DNA of 64,000 nucleotides from Eutypella sp. D-1. Lineage: Eukaryota; Ascomycota; Sordariomycetes; Xylariales; Diatrypaceae. Each line of letters begins with the position of its first letter. Position 1 is the first letter of the stretch. The position numbers and the translations under genes were made by a program. The stretch is from the NCBI GenBank assembly GCA_023313575.1, contig JAJTTP010000003.1, positions 1,426,001-1,490,000 of the forward strand, given 5' to 3'. Positions 45,656 through 58,612 of this stretch are shown here, one piece after another. The notes under the pieces are model-generated. The model did not search any database. It saw only the letters and a list, made by a program, of their open reading frames with translations, and was not told the DNA's origin.

Positions 45656-48600
45656 TGCGGCGGTGGTTGCTGCTGCTGCTGAGGTTGGTATGAACGTATG
45701 GGTGCTGGGGCTGGTACGTCTAATGCGCGGCGAGGGCGGAGGATCCAGCTGGGTGATCTGCGGGCTCGGCCGCAACCCTCCTCTCCGTGAGTATGAGTAG
45801 TTAGGAGATATGCTTCTTTCGGAAGACGAGACCGAGTCTCTCAGTTGGTAGGACACACTCGAGCGTCTTTCACGGGTGTGTCTCCGGTTGTGGACGGTGT
45901 TGTTGACGATGATGCTGCGTTGGGACGCCACGGCCAAGTTGTATTTGAAGTTGAAGTGCTCGCTTGTTGACAGTGTCAGAGTTGTTGTACTTTACTTTGT
46001 TTTGCTCTGTTATAGGCCTTATAGACATGAGGACATAAGGAGGGAAGATTTCTCAAGGTGGGGTGGTGGTGGGATGAGAGGAATATTTATATTATAATGT
46101 AGGACTTGTGTGTGTGTGGCGTTCCTAATCGTTCCGGCGAATACCACCAAGATGGGATATATGTAGTATTGAGGCGTGAGAGTGTATATACACACCTATG
46201 CACGCAAGCTGTAAATAATGTGTAAGCTGGTGGGCTGTGTGAGTAGAGTGAGTTGGGAATGGTAACAACGGTGGAAAGGGGGGGCAGCTCGATCTCCTTA
46301 TAAGAATTGTGGACGTGCAAGACGGACAAGGTACGGACGGGACATATGGAGTGTCAGAGAATATGGCCGGGGGAGGTGTATGAAAGATTTTCTTCCAACT
46401 TTAGACCACACACACTCACCCACAGAACCCACCTGCGCATCCTGGCAGCCCGGGCAGTAGCCCTGGTCCATCCATAATAGCCCGGGGCCGTACATACCTG
46501 GGCTAGATACTGCCCAGGGTGACTAGTGCACAACCACAAATTGTGTACCCGTAAATTGCGACTGAAATCTCGCAGAGCAGGCAGGGGTTCGCGCTCCCTC
46601 CCTCGATGCCCCTGTCCTTTCTTCTCTGCCTGAAAGGCTTACAGGGGTTGCCTAAAGGGCTTATGTGGCCGATGAATCATTCCCCTTCCACATCGGAGGG
46701 TCACCGAAGTACGTACATACGTACTAGTAGGTAGATACGTACATGCCTAGACATACATATATAGGATAGTCTAGTATAGACCTACATACTGAAAAGGCAG
46801 TAGAATAAGGTGGGTGATAGATATGCGGCAGGGGGGTGTATGGAATGGCTCCGAGAAGTCCAGTAAGTTCAGCAAGTCCAGCTCTCCCTAGCTACAGCAG
46901 GCCAATGGGGAGGGTTCACAGCCCGGCGGCGGTGTTTCCACTAAAGAGGACGGGTGTGGACGGGTGACCATGTTACGATACATTGGATCTGGGAGTGAGG
47001 ATATGAGGGTGTGAAAGGGTGAAGGCATCAAGGCGTGAGGGTGGGAAAGGTGTGCACCACTTCATGTCGAAAGGTGCGCGCGGCTTGACAGACAAACGGA
47101 TTTGGAAATCTCTGCCAAGGAAACGAGAAAGAGGTAACCCAATCAACAAGGTTCCATTCCATTTTCTTGTCGTTGTTGTCGAATAATGGATTATTTTGTT
47201 TATGTGACATTTGACATCTTCTAATATCCTATTTGCTTGATGGGCTTCAAGTGGAAGAGCGACAACGTGGTTATGACCACATAAATCAACCGGAGTAGGG
47301 CTCTTGTTTCATAACGGATGCCCAATTCACCAACTACGTAGGGAGTTCTCCTGTTTCAATTTGTGTAGTTAGTTATACGCTATACTGGCAGACGGCGGAC
47401 CAAGCAAGTAGCCCAGGCCGGTTAGTTAGTACTTAGGCAGGTAAATCAATCAATCCGCACCCGTTTCGGCGGCTATCAGGCCCGAATGGGGCACAATTAT
47501 CATTCCATTTCAGTGACATGGCAATTTTTAATGCCCGAAAAATGTCCCGTCGCAGATTTGTCAAATATAGTTACGGCTACATATTCGTAATGTTGCTGGA
47601 TCGCACGACGGCGAACAAAAGAAGTAGAGATTAACACTGAGGGTATTTTTAATGGTGTATGTAGACAGGAATATTCGCAAGACAGGCGGGCATGCAACAG
47701 AGTACAGAGTACAGAGTACAAAATGCGGAGCGGAGTGATGGTGATGACGGTGATGCGTGGATGACAATGACACGCTGTTGTTTGGGCAACTTACCCAAGT
47801 TCACCATTCAACCAATGCCAGAATGCAGGCCCGGGGCATTGTACGGACTGTTGGCTGGCTGGCTAGCTGGACACTCAACTGCACTCCCTTTACGTGTGTG
47901 CCCCATTCCATCAGCTTTTCGTCCCGTTTCCTGCTGCTGCTGTCTTGCGGCAACGGACGCCGTTGCTCGGCTGTCACGCAAGACATAGCTACTCTCAAGC
48001 CCAGTGAAGTTGACTTACAATGTGTTGACGAGATTCTGGGTCTGGAATGCGAGCGCAAAAGATCGACCAGCCATCCGACCATTCAGCCATCCACACCTGC
48101 CGTGCATAATCGGATGGCTTTGCATTTGTCAATCGCGCGGTTGCATCATCTAGCAACAATCGTTGCGTAGTTAGATAGGGCAGAATAATCTTCTGATTCG
48201 GTATGATAAGAAAATTGCGGAGAGGACTCGCCGTTTTTCCCGCCGGTGAAGTTGATGCAAGGGGATCTTTCGATAAGACTGGCCGAAATCATCGGGAGAT
48301 CCCCCAGTTGACGGGCACTATAACGACTACAGCTAGGCACAAGATCGGGGCGCGCGCTGTGTACTTCGCATGCGACCCGGCGAGACGGTCGACCTAAACG
48401 GTCTCCACAGCCTCAAACAGCAGACCTAACATGTGTTTGTAGGGATGTCTGGCTGGTTGTGCGTGCTACTTTGACTAGCCGACTATATACGTAAAAGGCC
48501 TGTAAAAAAAAAAAAAATCTAGAAGCTTTTTGAAGGTTAGTTATATGCAGCATGATGAAATTCGTTCTACACCAGACCAAATCGCCAATGGGACGAAATG

Positions 48601-51600
48601 CCGCCGGTTTTCCTTTGACATCTCTGACAACATCAACCTCGTACATTGGCGCTGCTCTTCAAAAAACGAACAAGACGGAAAAGGGCGCTACCAGGTCAGC
48701 GCACTGAGAAAAAGACCTAATGAGTACATTATTTTTATTTCTACCCCAGTGTTCAAAAGGGTATTACCACGTATATCAATACAGAAACCCCCCTTTGGCC
48801 AATTATAGCATCTTTATCCGTTCCTTAATTGTTCTTAATTTAGGCTATCAGATACCCACTGTAACATACCAATGAGGGAGGTGTAATTCGTCGGGAGTCC
48901 TCTCGTCTTCTGCCTGCATCCAATGCCATCCAAGCTGCCTAACATTTCTAAGCGCACTTCTCCCGATGACAAGAAGGTGAAGTTCCAAAAGTTGCGCACT
49001 ACTGCTTGACTGTTGGCCGGACTGCCTGTCTCAGTTTCAGGTAGTAGTACTGGGCGGGGCCCCGTGAAGCTGGAATTTCTGAACGTCTTGCTTTAGTTAC
49101 CTAGACAGTCAATGTAGCATTCATGAACAAAGGTTCTAGAATGCGGGGATTGTCACGGAGTACGCAGCACCAACATGTGGGAGTGAAAAGCCCCGTGTCC
49201 CCATCGCGCGCATGCGATCTACCTTAGGTACTACAGGCATATCTATGCATCCAGGGTAGGTAGCAAAGTACTGCGACAAGCGAAAACCCCACTTGCCCAC
49301 CAGGTATGCGAGTGCTGGGATGGCAGGATGGATGGAGCAGGGTCTTCAAGAAACTGCCAATCGTGTGTTCAGGGGTTTCAAAAGTTCCCGCCGTAGATGT
49401 CAGCACTATTCTGTCATCTTATCCACCAGAGACACTTACGGGTTGTACGGGACCTACGCAGAATAGTGAAATGTTCCGTACATGAACGCCGTAGGACTTC
49501 CCCTCGGAGTAGTGCATTCGCCGCTCTTAATGTCTTTATTCGTACGTAGCATTACTATCTGCATAACTAACTGGTGTCCTCGCTGGTCGACTTAGTCCGG
49601 AGACATGGTCTAAGTCTACGGCGACGGCGTGGCGGAGGAGCAACGGCGTCACCCTAACGAACAGTATCTTATGATGGAGAGTGTCAGCAATGTTCACCAG
49701 AGGCTTTTTGATGCTTTAGAAGAGGCCTCCATTCAACAAAAGCTTCATAATATCAAAGTGCTGACGGCATTCACCATAGCTTAGAGAAGATAGGATGGCG
49801 ACAACCCAGCCCCGACGACGTCAGGCTGGATGAGGGGACGAAAGGCATGGGGGTGAGATAGTTAGGGGGCATTCAGCACAGCCCCCTAAATTAAGCAAAG
49901 AGCGCCAAGCCTAGCCTCGCTGACATGCGTCGTGGCGCATAAGCAGAAGGCCTTGGTCTAGAGATAGCCAATGTCTTTGTGAAGATGCCAGGTCGCTTCC
50001 GATGCGGCCTCAGTACGAAGGCATAGATAGGTCCAAGTATCATCAACAATATAGCAGTAGCAGCGGCGGTAGTATCGGCGAGAGCGCGCCGTAATATCCC
50101 GGCCATCACGATCGGAAAGCTCATAGAAGCAGCCCACGCGTGTCTGCGTGCATAGACTAATTGATACTACGTAGATGTCGTCTGTGTGAACTCAGAACAG
50201 CAGAACAGACAGACTGCTGCATGCATATTCAGCCTCGTGCGACGAAAACCGCAAGGCATTTCTCCTTCCCTGATTTCCCGGCAACTTCTGATTGATAAGT
50301 CACGGAAGCCGTACCCGTCGTCCAATCTAGTGCGAGCTCATTTAGTGCGCCAACGCCATGCAATGCGAAAGCGAAGGAAAAAGGGGGCTGTGCAAATCGT
50401 CGTGATGGCTCATAGGCCGATTCACGATTGTGGCAGAGGGCGGTGACGGGCCAAACCTGGTTGGGCTTAGGGCGCAGTTGCAATAATACTATAGCAACAC
50501 GCCAAGCCACACGCTGACAGCTCTGGCTTGATAGGGTCGTCCTCTTTGCGAAAATGCCAAAACGGCTCCGTGCGCTCGGGAGTGGCCGGCACTACTGTAC
50601 ATCATTAATCTGTTTGTCTCTCAATCTTCAACAATCATGTTGGCGCGATATCAAAATGCACCGCCATCTTCTCAGTCGCACCAACTGCTTCCCCATCGCC
50701 AGATCGGCAAAGAGACCCGTTCCCCATATTTGATGACATGAATGGGTCACAGGCTTGATATCGCTTGCTGCTTTCGGGTTCGCGCATAGGTCTGGCTCTG
50801 CATAGGCGTTCTTTCAGAGTCATCGGCCCCCAAAATTATTGGCATTAGTATATCCCTACGTACTATCTATACAAAGAGGCCGCCGTTACACTGATGATGT
50901 CGACTCCCTAACATGTACACATGGAAAGGTGAATCATGCGGGGTGTCTCGTATCATCCTGGTGTTTATGTGGCGTTTCTCCGTTGGGGGAGGGGTCGTCC
51001 AGCCTCTAACTCTAGACCCAATGATCGATCAAGAAAACAAATAAGTTACTCGTACGTTCCTTTGTATATCCCCTTGTCCATAGCAAGAACCAGGGGCCAT
51101 ACCCTTGGATAGAATTCCCTAAGAACGATTGAAGAGGGTGACTCGATACGGCCCGCTTGCTTTTCCCTTTAGGAAAGAGTTGCCTGGAATTGAGGTAACC
51201 ACTGATGTGCTTCCCAAGCATGAAGAGGGGTAGGCATGTAGGCAGACATGAGTTTCCTTGAATGGCAGAAGCAGCTTTCCGAAACGAGTATGCCGTGGTA
51301 CTGGTACAACAGGATTCTCTCAAAGCCGCGGCCACGAGCTACCGATTTTAAACAGGCTGTCCTTACTTTTCAGGCATGGTCTCACAAGACTCGAAGGGAC
51401 ACAAGGTAGGCTAATACTTGATCCAGTGGGACGGGGTTCTAGCCTTACTTCACATGCTCATGGCTTTACCCTTGTCGCGGCGTGTCTATAAAGATGGCGT
51501 ACCACAGGCCTAGACCCAGAAGGAAAGAAATTTGGCTTCTGCCTACTCCCTCGAAACAAAGACTCTGCCTCTGGGTCCAAGTTTCGCAGAACAGCGTTGC

Positions 51601-53576
51601 GCATGTGCTACGTTTTGAAGCCTAGAGGGGTATGAGGATAAACTAAATGATGTGAAGAAAGCCTACCCATTCGCCACCCAGGGACCACAAGAGATTCAGC
51701 AGGTATAGAGGTAAAAGAAAGGTACACCAGGAATGGTCATGGGTCCTATGTGTTGGGCGGACTAGATTCCTTCTCGCCGATCTCGCTGATACCATACTTT
51801 TACACGTCATGGACCATGTGATGCCCCCATACTTACTTTTCCAGGATGTCACGTGCTACAAAGTCTCTTTGTAATTACCAACAGAACCACTGGGTGACTT
51901 CGTGATACGTCCGCAAGTTACCTCGGACCAGCCCAGGGAAGGGCAAGGCTTAACGCGGAAGTCTAGTTCCCAATATATTCTCCCAGTTTCTAATCATATA
52001 TACCCCTAATTTATTTTCACCGGTTCCTGGCCTGAAGCTATGAATTAATCATGTTACAGTCTTTTGTGAAAGTTATTCTCTTAGTAGCAAATCTTCCCTT
52101 CAGATTTCCCTGGTCAATGAGATCTGTAACCAGGGGTTCACAATCTTCACCACTGAGATACTTGAAGTGTAATACACATATATCAAACACGGTTCTGTGT
52201 TCCTAGTAGACGCACATGAACTCCTACTCCAGTCTTGATCTTATATACTGCGGGTGAAGCTTGTAGCCGTCAGTATTAGCATAGTAGATGACATGTGCCA
52301 CGACGGGTTTTCCTATTATATGCATGGCATGCACTCTCACTCTTGTTCTCGAGCTGGCGTGTCTAGTTGTATTGCGACCCGTTTATCCGGCTTGTAGAGA
52401 TGATGATAGAAGGAAACAAACCAGGTAGGGCATCATGTATGCCTGTAAATCGTAAGGGGCAATATCTACGAAGCGCTTGCAGGTTTCCCTTTCTTTTTAT
52501 TTATGCCATCAAGTAATGTTACTATGTTTTACCCTAGGATAGAAATAAAAACTTGGAGATGACTGTAGCTCACTGAGAAGTGAGTTTTTGATGTCGGCTG
52601 TCGCATGGACTAACCAGTAAGTCCTCTTCCTTGACCAGCCGGTTTCGAACTATCCAGGATCTCAACTTATCAATAGCAGGACCATATCAAGTCGCAATTA
52701 ATATAGCCCGAAGAACAGATACATATTTCGAAACATTTTCGGCATCTTAACACAACACATGGGTTATACTAGATGCTTCTTACATATTCGAAGTAGGGTA
52801 ATTCTACCTCATAACTTAATTCCGTACTACGACACCCCCAGAAAACAGAATGCTAGTAGATCAACGCATAGCACATGCTAGGCGAGCAATATAATAATAT
52901 GTGCCGGGATATCATGAGCGGGAGGCGTTAATAGCGGCATGACCTTTATGTAAGAGCCACGATAGACTATAACTTCAGAAGCAAATGGCCTCTATTTCCT
53001 TATTTCCGAATAAAGACAGGATTTAATACACATGGAAATCAAAACGTCAAAAGATCTGACCAAGGAGGTCCAGTCATGATTTATCATGTCTTCGAGATCA
53101 CTCTAGTGGATCTTTTGCAGCTGAGATCAGGCATTCGGAAAATACTGTAATAAATGGAAGGCAGAAGGCTTCCTTACCAGGGTATCTGCATAGGAGACTG
53201 TCAGCTCGGAAGATCCGTATATTACACACAACCTAGCTGTAGACACATCATCTACCCTTGTTCTTTTTTCTGGTCGATCAGAGACATTGGGACGCCCTTG
53301 CTAAAAACTGTTGAATTGTCTCTTTCACAGCACAACTGATTTAGGAACAGCTTCATAGTCCCGTAAGGTATGAAAGTGGCTAAAGGTAATCTCACTATTC
53401 GAAAGTTTGTTCATTGTAGAAGCAGCCGTTTAGCTAAGCATCTTGTCCACGTATCTAATTCATGACCCCGATGTGGGAGGATAGGAACCTGAATGCTCAA
53501 CACAACCAAATTACGCAACTATCCCAAGAGGTTGATAAACGGCAATTATCCAGAACAGGTAAAACCGTGTCATGTC
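45656..53576. other. Gene-poor region of 7.9 kb
   Basis: The part nearest the disordered-protein gene (45656-45991) is an open frame continuous with it and is probably leader or extended N-terminus. The rest contains no recognised gene. Simple-sequence features include three AGTACAG units near 47701, an A13 run near 48505, and ACGTACATACGTAC-type motifs near 46710. A 37-codon plus-strand frame at 49671-49784 looks protein-like but is too short to call. Confidence 0.5.
47701..47720 (+). repeat. Short tandem AGTACAG repeat
   Basis: Nearly three 7-bp units in noncoding sequence. Confidence 0.7.
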
Positions 53577-55559
53577 TCAATGCATATTCCTCTTCGTAAC
53601 ATGAACTGGCCAGTTCTTCGGAACAATAGTAAAGTATGCCAACCATTCCCACTCCTTGTTCGGGTCGACCTGTTTGAAGTCGTAGTCTCTAACCATAGTA
53701 GCCTATATATATCATCAACATTGAATCGTGATCGCTCTCATAAGGGTGCAGAGTAGGTGGCAAGCCAAAACTTAAAACTCAAGAGACCGAAAACAGAGCT
53801 CACTCACAGCAACCTTCGAGATCTGGATCCTGGCAGCGTGTTGTCCAGGGCACGAAGCCCAGCCCAATCCCCACTATTTCTCTCTGTTGGTCAACGAGAT
53901 ATTTGATATTAGTCGGATATTGCATGGGCATCAGGTACTTACGGGGCAGAAATATCTCTCTAGGGTTGAAGCGTCCGGACTAAGCCAACGGTCTGGATTG
54001 AACTCCTTGGCATCAGATCCCCACAGACTCTTAGAGGTCTGGAGCACATAGGGATTGATGGAGAGGACTGTGCCCTCAGGGAAGAAAGTGTCGTCGAACA
54101 TTATGCCTCCCTTTGGGGCTACGCGAGGAAGTCCCACTAGAGGAATGTCAGTCAATTGACAATTAGTGAATAGAATGGAAGTTTTATGCAACTGTCAAAA
54201 CTATGAAAGGAATCAACGAAGGAGTGAGAGACCCATACTCGGTACTGGAGCCCAAATGCGCAACGCCTCCTTTATCGCGGCTTGGAGATACGGCAGCCTC
54301 ACTGCATCGTCATACTTGATGACCGGATCTTGGCATTGGCCTTCCTTGCGAGCAGCATCAATCTCGGCTCGGATGCGCTCCCAACCACTGGGATGTCGAA
54401 GTAGGTGGTAAACAAAGCTCTGGAGTCCACACGACACGGTGTCGGACCCGGCGGCGAGGTTCGTGAAAGCGGCAGCGAAGAGACTGTCCTCGTTCCAATG
54501 CAGATTTTCCTCGCCGGCCTTATCCAAGGCGCGGAACCAATGCGCGCAGATGTCGAACCGCGCATCTGGGTTCTTCTTCCGCTCATTCAAGGCCTCCCTT
54601 GTAATCTTGCCGATGTAACCTAGAGGCAGGAGTTCCGTCCAGGTAGTGAAGGGGTTGCACACGAGGTAACTCAGCCACCGGAAGTACCCGAAGACGGTGA
54701 AGAAGAGCTCCATGGCCTCGTTCATTGCGATAGCTCCCTTGATATCCTCCCCCTTTTCAGTGAAGTCGAACGACTTAGAGAAGGTCATCTCACCAGTGAT
54801 GTCGTAGGCTGCGAACGAGAAGAAATTCCCTAGTTCCATCTCCTTCATATTCCTGGCGGCATCATCCATCCACCCAAAGAGCTTCGTGAGAATGTCGTCA
54901 ATGTAAGGTTCCAGGCGGAGAACATTATGATGAAGGAATCCTTGGGATAAGTATTTAGCACTGCGGACTTTCTCTTTCGGGTCCCGCACACTAATAGGTC
55001 CAGGGGTGCGATAGTCCGGTAATACGAAGATCTTATACCACTCGGCCTGTCTTCGCGTAAGTATCTAGATTGTTAATGATATATAAGACAGAGTAAAATC
55101 TTCTGTACCTTTTCGAGTGGTGCTAAGAACAGCTTTCTGGTCGCAGCGGGATGGCAGACACTAACTTCGTCATGCGCAAGCCGGACGAAAGGGCCTAGCA
55201 ATATCGTTATCAGCCCGTGACTTCGTACCTGGGGACGTATGTTTTTCCGTACCGTATTTTTCATGTTGTTCTGCAAGTGCTATGTGCTGGTCTCCTCTCC
55301 AGATTTGCCGGAGATGCCATAAGCGGGAGAACGATGCGAGGAAAGGACCGGGTATTGAGCTAATGGGGGAGAAGTAACGTCGCCTGATACCAACTGTAAA
55401 CATTAATGTGACCACCAGTACAACTATTTGGAAGATATTGAATCCTTTAGGCGATGGGAGTCGGTCTTGTAGAAAGCGAGCACTGCCGATAATCTTGCTG
55501 GGCGTGTTCTTGTGGAGAAGCAGCCATGCTTCAGAGTTTAGCTGGCTGAACAAGCCCAT
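53577..55559 (-). CDS. Cytochrome P450 monooxygenase
   Basis: Six exons (minus strand): 55253-55559, 55109-55194, 54239-55046, 53943-54136, 53808-53873 and 53577-53702, all in frame, giving 528 aa. An N-terminal membrane anchor is at about residues 42-60 (FNIFQIVVLVVTLMFTVGI), followed by the Pro-rich hinge SSIPGPF. The I-helix oxygen-binding motif is AAGSDTVS. The ExxR pair is Glu391/Arg394 in IKEALRIW. The aromatic PERW-like region is FNPDRW. Heme-ligand Cys473 lies in WGLGWASCPG, built across an intron. This heme loop departs from FxxGxRxCxG by Trp for Phe and Ala for the usual Arg. Overall pattern resembles pisatin-demethylase-like fungal P450s of the ER. The substrate is unknown and no biosynthetic backbone gene lies nearby. 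Confidence 0.9.
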
Positions 55560-57154
55560 TTTTTGCGAGGCGAAAAGGAGGCTTATGGAAGTCACAACTC
55601 GTAATGGTGTAGTTCCCGAAGAAGACAGTGAAAATGGGAAGGGACTGAAACAGCATTTTAAGAAAGGAGTGGAACAGCCTCGCGGAGAACAGAGGGTGGC
55701 ATGGAACCCCTATCTATTATAGTTCCATGTTTTAAATCTCATGAGGAACCCCCGCCCATAACCTAGCATACAACATCCCGCGTCTTGAAATCAAGTTGAG
55801 GTCATTGGCTGGGTCGCTTCCGCCACGCTGCCTCGTTATTGGTTACTACGGAGGCTGTTTCTCTGCTTCAACCACATACTTGTCGTTTAAGTAGGGTGAC
55901 GGTGGTATCGTGTAACAGTAAATTCTTCAACATCATTCACCGAATGGTGCATATTAATAATATGTGACATATCAGCTCGGCATTTAATGACGAGCAAAAC
56001 AAGTCTTTCGGGCGGGCACGAGGAACTTCCCCCTCCCGCTTCTCCAACGCGGTCCGCTGAATTACAAATTGACCTAATCTGTAGACCTGGTTAAGACTCT
56101 CATCTCTTTTCCTTTCTTGTTTCCCATGAAGTTATCCTGATTTTGGGCGGCAAAGCACTAAGTATGGGGCTAGTTATGCCACGGAGCGGCAACCTACTTA
56201 ACTAGTTTCTCGTGGCTGACCGTCACACCTTGGTAGACGCGCACAGAAAAGGGGCAATCAAGCAGTATATCAATCCAAAAGCAATCTTGAGCCCCGCAAT
56301 GTCTCATCACATCAAGCCTGTGATGTGATAACGCTAAATATGTAGAAGCAGTACAAGGAAAAGCCAAGTGGTGAGTGGCCAGGCAATATCAATGGACTCG
56401 CCACAATGCTACCAATCTCCGTAACAATCAGCAGCACTGTTACCAAGGAATCTGATCGCATGAATTCCACTTACATGCTCACAGAGATCGTTTTTTATGC
56501 CGATATTTTCACACACAATTGAGCTCCGGCTTCGAATCTGGTCGAATGTCGTGGTATTGATCGTAGTCCGCCGGGCGAGTTTGATTTCAAAGCGCGGGGG
56601 TTGACTGGAAAGAGGATAATCTTCTGTAACTATGCCTCGTTGATTACATGTGTTACAGACCGCAACATAATGCCGTTGCCGATAGAGGGGTTTTCATCGC
56701 AGAGACGCCACGCAGCGCCCCACGTAAGATCTCAAGACACGCGGCTGCTATTGATGTACGATTCCGCGAAGCCCGTGGTCTACCTTCTGGGCCGTCCTGG
56801 GATATGCGAATACCTACTCCGCTCCTGCTTCTCTCCACACGGCAAGCTTCTGTTGCCTGGCTGCCGTACTGGGCCAGATTAACTACTGGGAGGCGCATCC
56901 TCTACGATGTGATTCGTCCTATTTTCAGGGACAAAAAGCCTGGACATGCCTGGTTTGGTCAAAGAGGCTCGCGGCTTTTCCCCGCACGTCGATGAGAGGC
57001 TACAAGTTTTCCTTTTCTTGTAAAGGTCGTACTGGACGTAAAAAGGGGGCGGGTTCCCTTCGAAAACAGCGACATGGTAATCACTGAACTTGGTTGGCCT
57101 ACGTTTCGAATCGACTTCCTGATCTTTGCTCGAGAAACTGTCTGAACGATCGCC
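55560..57154. other. Divergent intergenic region between P450 and Pth11-like gene
   Basis: 1.6 kb containing both 5' flanks. Plus-strand frames near 56600-56995 overlap in two frames without any domain or splice context and are not called. Confidence 0.5.
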
Positions 57155-58612
57155 ATGGTATACATATTTCCTGTCGAGCGGACCGTACAGAGGACGGTCA
57201 TCTCGGTGGCTGTGATATTCGCCGTTCTGCCTGCCGTCGCGGTTTCGCTGCGGATGTTGGCGCGGAGGTTGTCAAATAGGAAGTTGGACATGAGTGACTA
57301 CTTGATCATAGCTGCGTGTGTGAGTCTATGCCATACTTCCCATGACCTCCTCTGAGGAAGCTGTAGACTCCCTTCTGACGCGACATTAGATTGTTGTCGT
57401 CGCCTACCAGGTGGTCGTGATCGCAGGTATGCGGAGCCACAGTGCTGAGGTGACGATGTTCGAACCAGAGACTAACATGAACGTTCCACAGCCGTGCTAG
57501 CAGGGGGGATGGGCTACCACACTACAGAGATCGTTGCGATGGGAAGATCTAGTAGCATCGTCTTGTTAAATAAGGTTTGCGAGCCCGTTCCCCTCCGTTG
57601 GCCAGGTACATATGCCGTTACTAACGCCGCAGGGACTTCGCAGTTGGTATTGGTAGTCCAGGTTCTGTGGTCCATTAGCCTTGGGCTCACCAAGGGTTCT
57701 ATCCTGATTCTTTACACGAAAGTTTTTCAAGTCAACAGTTTCATCCTCATATCGAAGATTACGGCGATCCTCGTTTTTCTCTGGTTGGTATATTGCATTC
57801 CTCGTTACGCAATTGCTCGAAAGTCCGCTTCATTTCCTTCGACTCAGTGGCTAAATACTGGAAACCAGGGCGCTTGTGCTTATCGTAGGGCCTTTCGTCA
57901 TATGTCGACCGTTGGAGTATAACTGGAACCCAGAGGTTCCCGGCGGTCACTGCGGCAACAGCAAGGTGATGTGGTACGTTACCGGGGTGTTCAACATAAT
58001 AACGGATTTGATGATCCTACTTCTGCCGCAGCCGTACATGTATAGTTTGGAGCTGGCCCTGATGGCTACCTTCGGTATCGGCCTATTGTGAGTCGCCCCT
58101 GACTTTCACTAGAAATCGTCATTTACGCATACTCCTCATGGAGCACATCAGGACGGTCATATTGATATGGTGTGCATGACAGGGTCTGTGTTGTCAGTGC
58201 GATTCGACTCGTAACGCTGGTCAGGATCGACATGCTGGATTTTCCCTTCACCGGGCCCGTTGCCGTTATGTTCAGCGCGCTCGAGCCGTGCCTTCTCATC
58301 ACGGCAGCGTGCGTCCCGCTTCTGCGGCCGCTTCTAGGCTACAGGTACTCCCCTAACGGGACAGCGAAGTGCAGCACAACGGATTCCCCCAAACACCAGG
58401 ACGGTAGGGAGGGATTGAAGAGGCCCAACCAGGACTTATTCGAGAAGGGGCTACGGCCGGAGCCGGTCCACTACGACGCCGTGGTGGCATCGAAGACCGG
58501 CGACTCCACTCACAGTGTTGAGGACCTGGTTAATCACCAGAGGGATATGGAGTCGATATCTGTGAGGAAGGACTGGAAGGTTGAAGGCGAATTAAAAAGG
58601 TCCGCTAAATGA
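57155..58612 (+). CDS. Pth11-like integral membrane protein (fungal rhodopsin-like 7TM domain)
   Basis: Five exons: 57155-57319, 57390-57426, 57492-57783, 57869-58087 and 58183-58612; the prediction is 380 aa. Seven hydrophobic helices can be followed: RTVISVAVIFAVLPAVAVSL near residue 13, the YLIIAACIVVVAYQ block, QVLWSISLGLTKGSILILYT, KITAILVFLWALVLIVGPF, the VTGVFNIITDLMILLLPQP block, and two late ones. ARRLSNRKLDMSDY and CRPLEYNWNPEVPGGHCGN are the family markers. A charged cytosolic tail of about 90 residues follows. The family is linked in fungi to surface sensing, but here without a CFEM ectodomain. Part of exon 3 (about 57550-57632) contains a CTAAC branch-like site and CAG, so an additional intron is possible; the continuous frame was kept. 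Confidence 0.82.

Noticed and set aside
47757..48170. Plus-strand frame of 137 codons
   Set aside because: Low-complexity and overlapped by other open frames of equal quality; no domain.
49671..49784. Short protein-like frame (MMESVSNVHQRLFDALEE onward)
   Set aside because: Only 37 codons, no second exon found; could be a fragment of a lost gene but cannot be supported.
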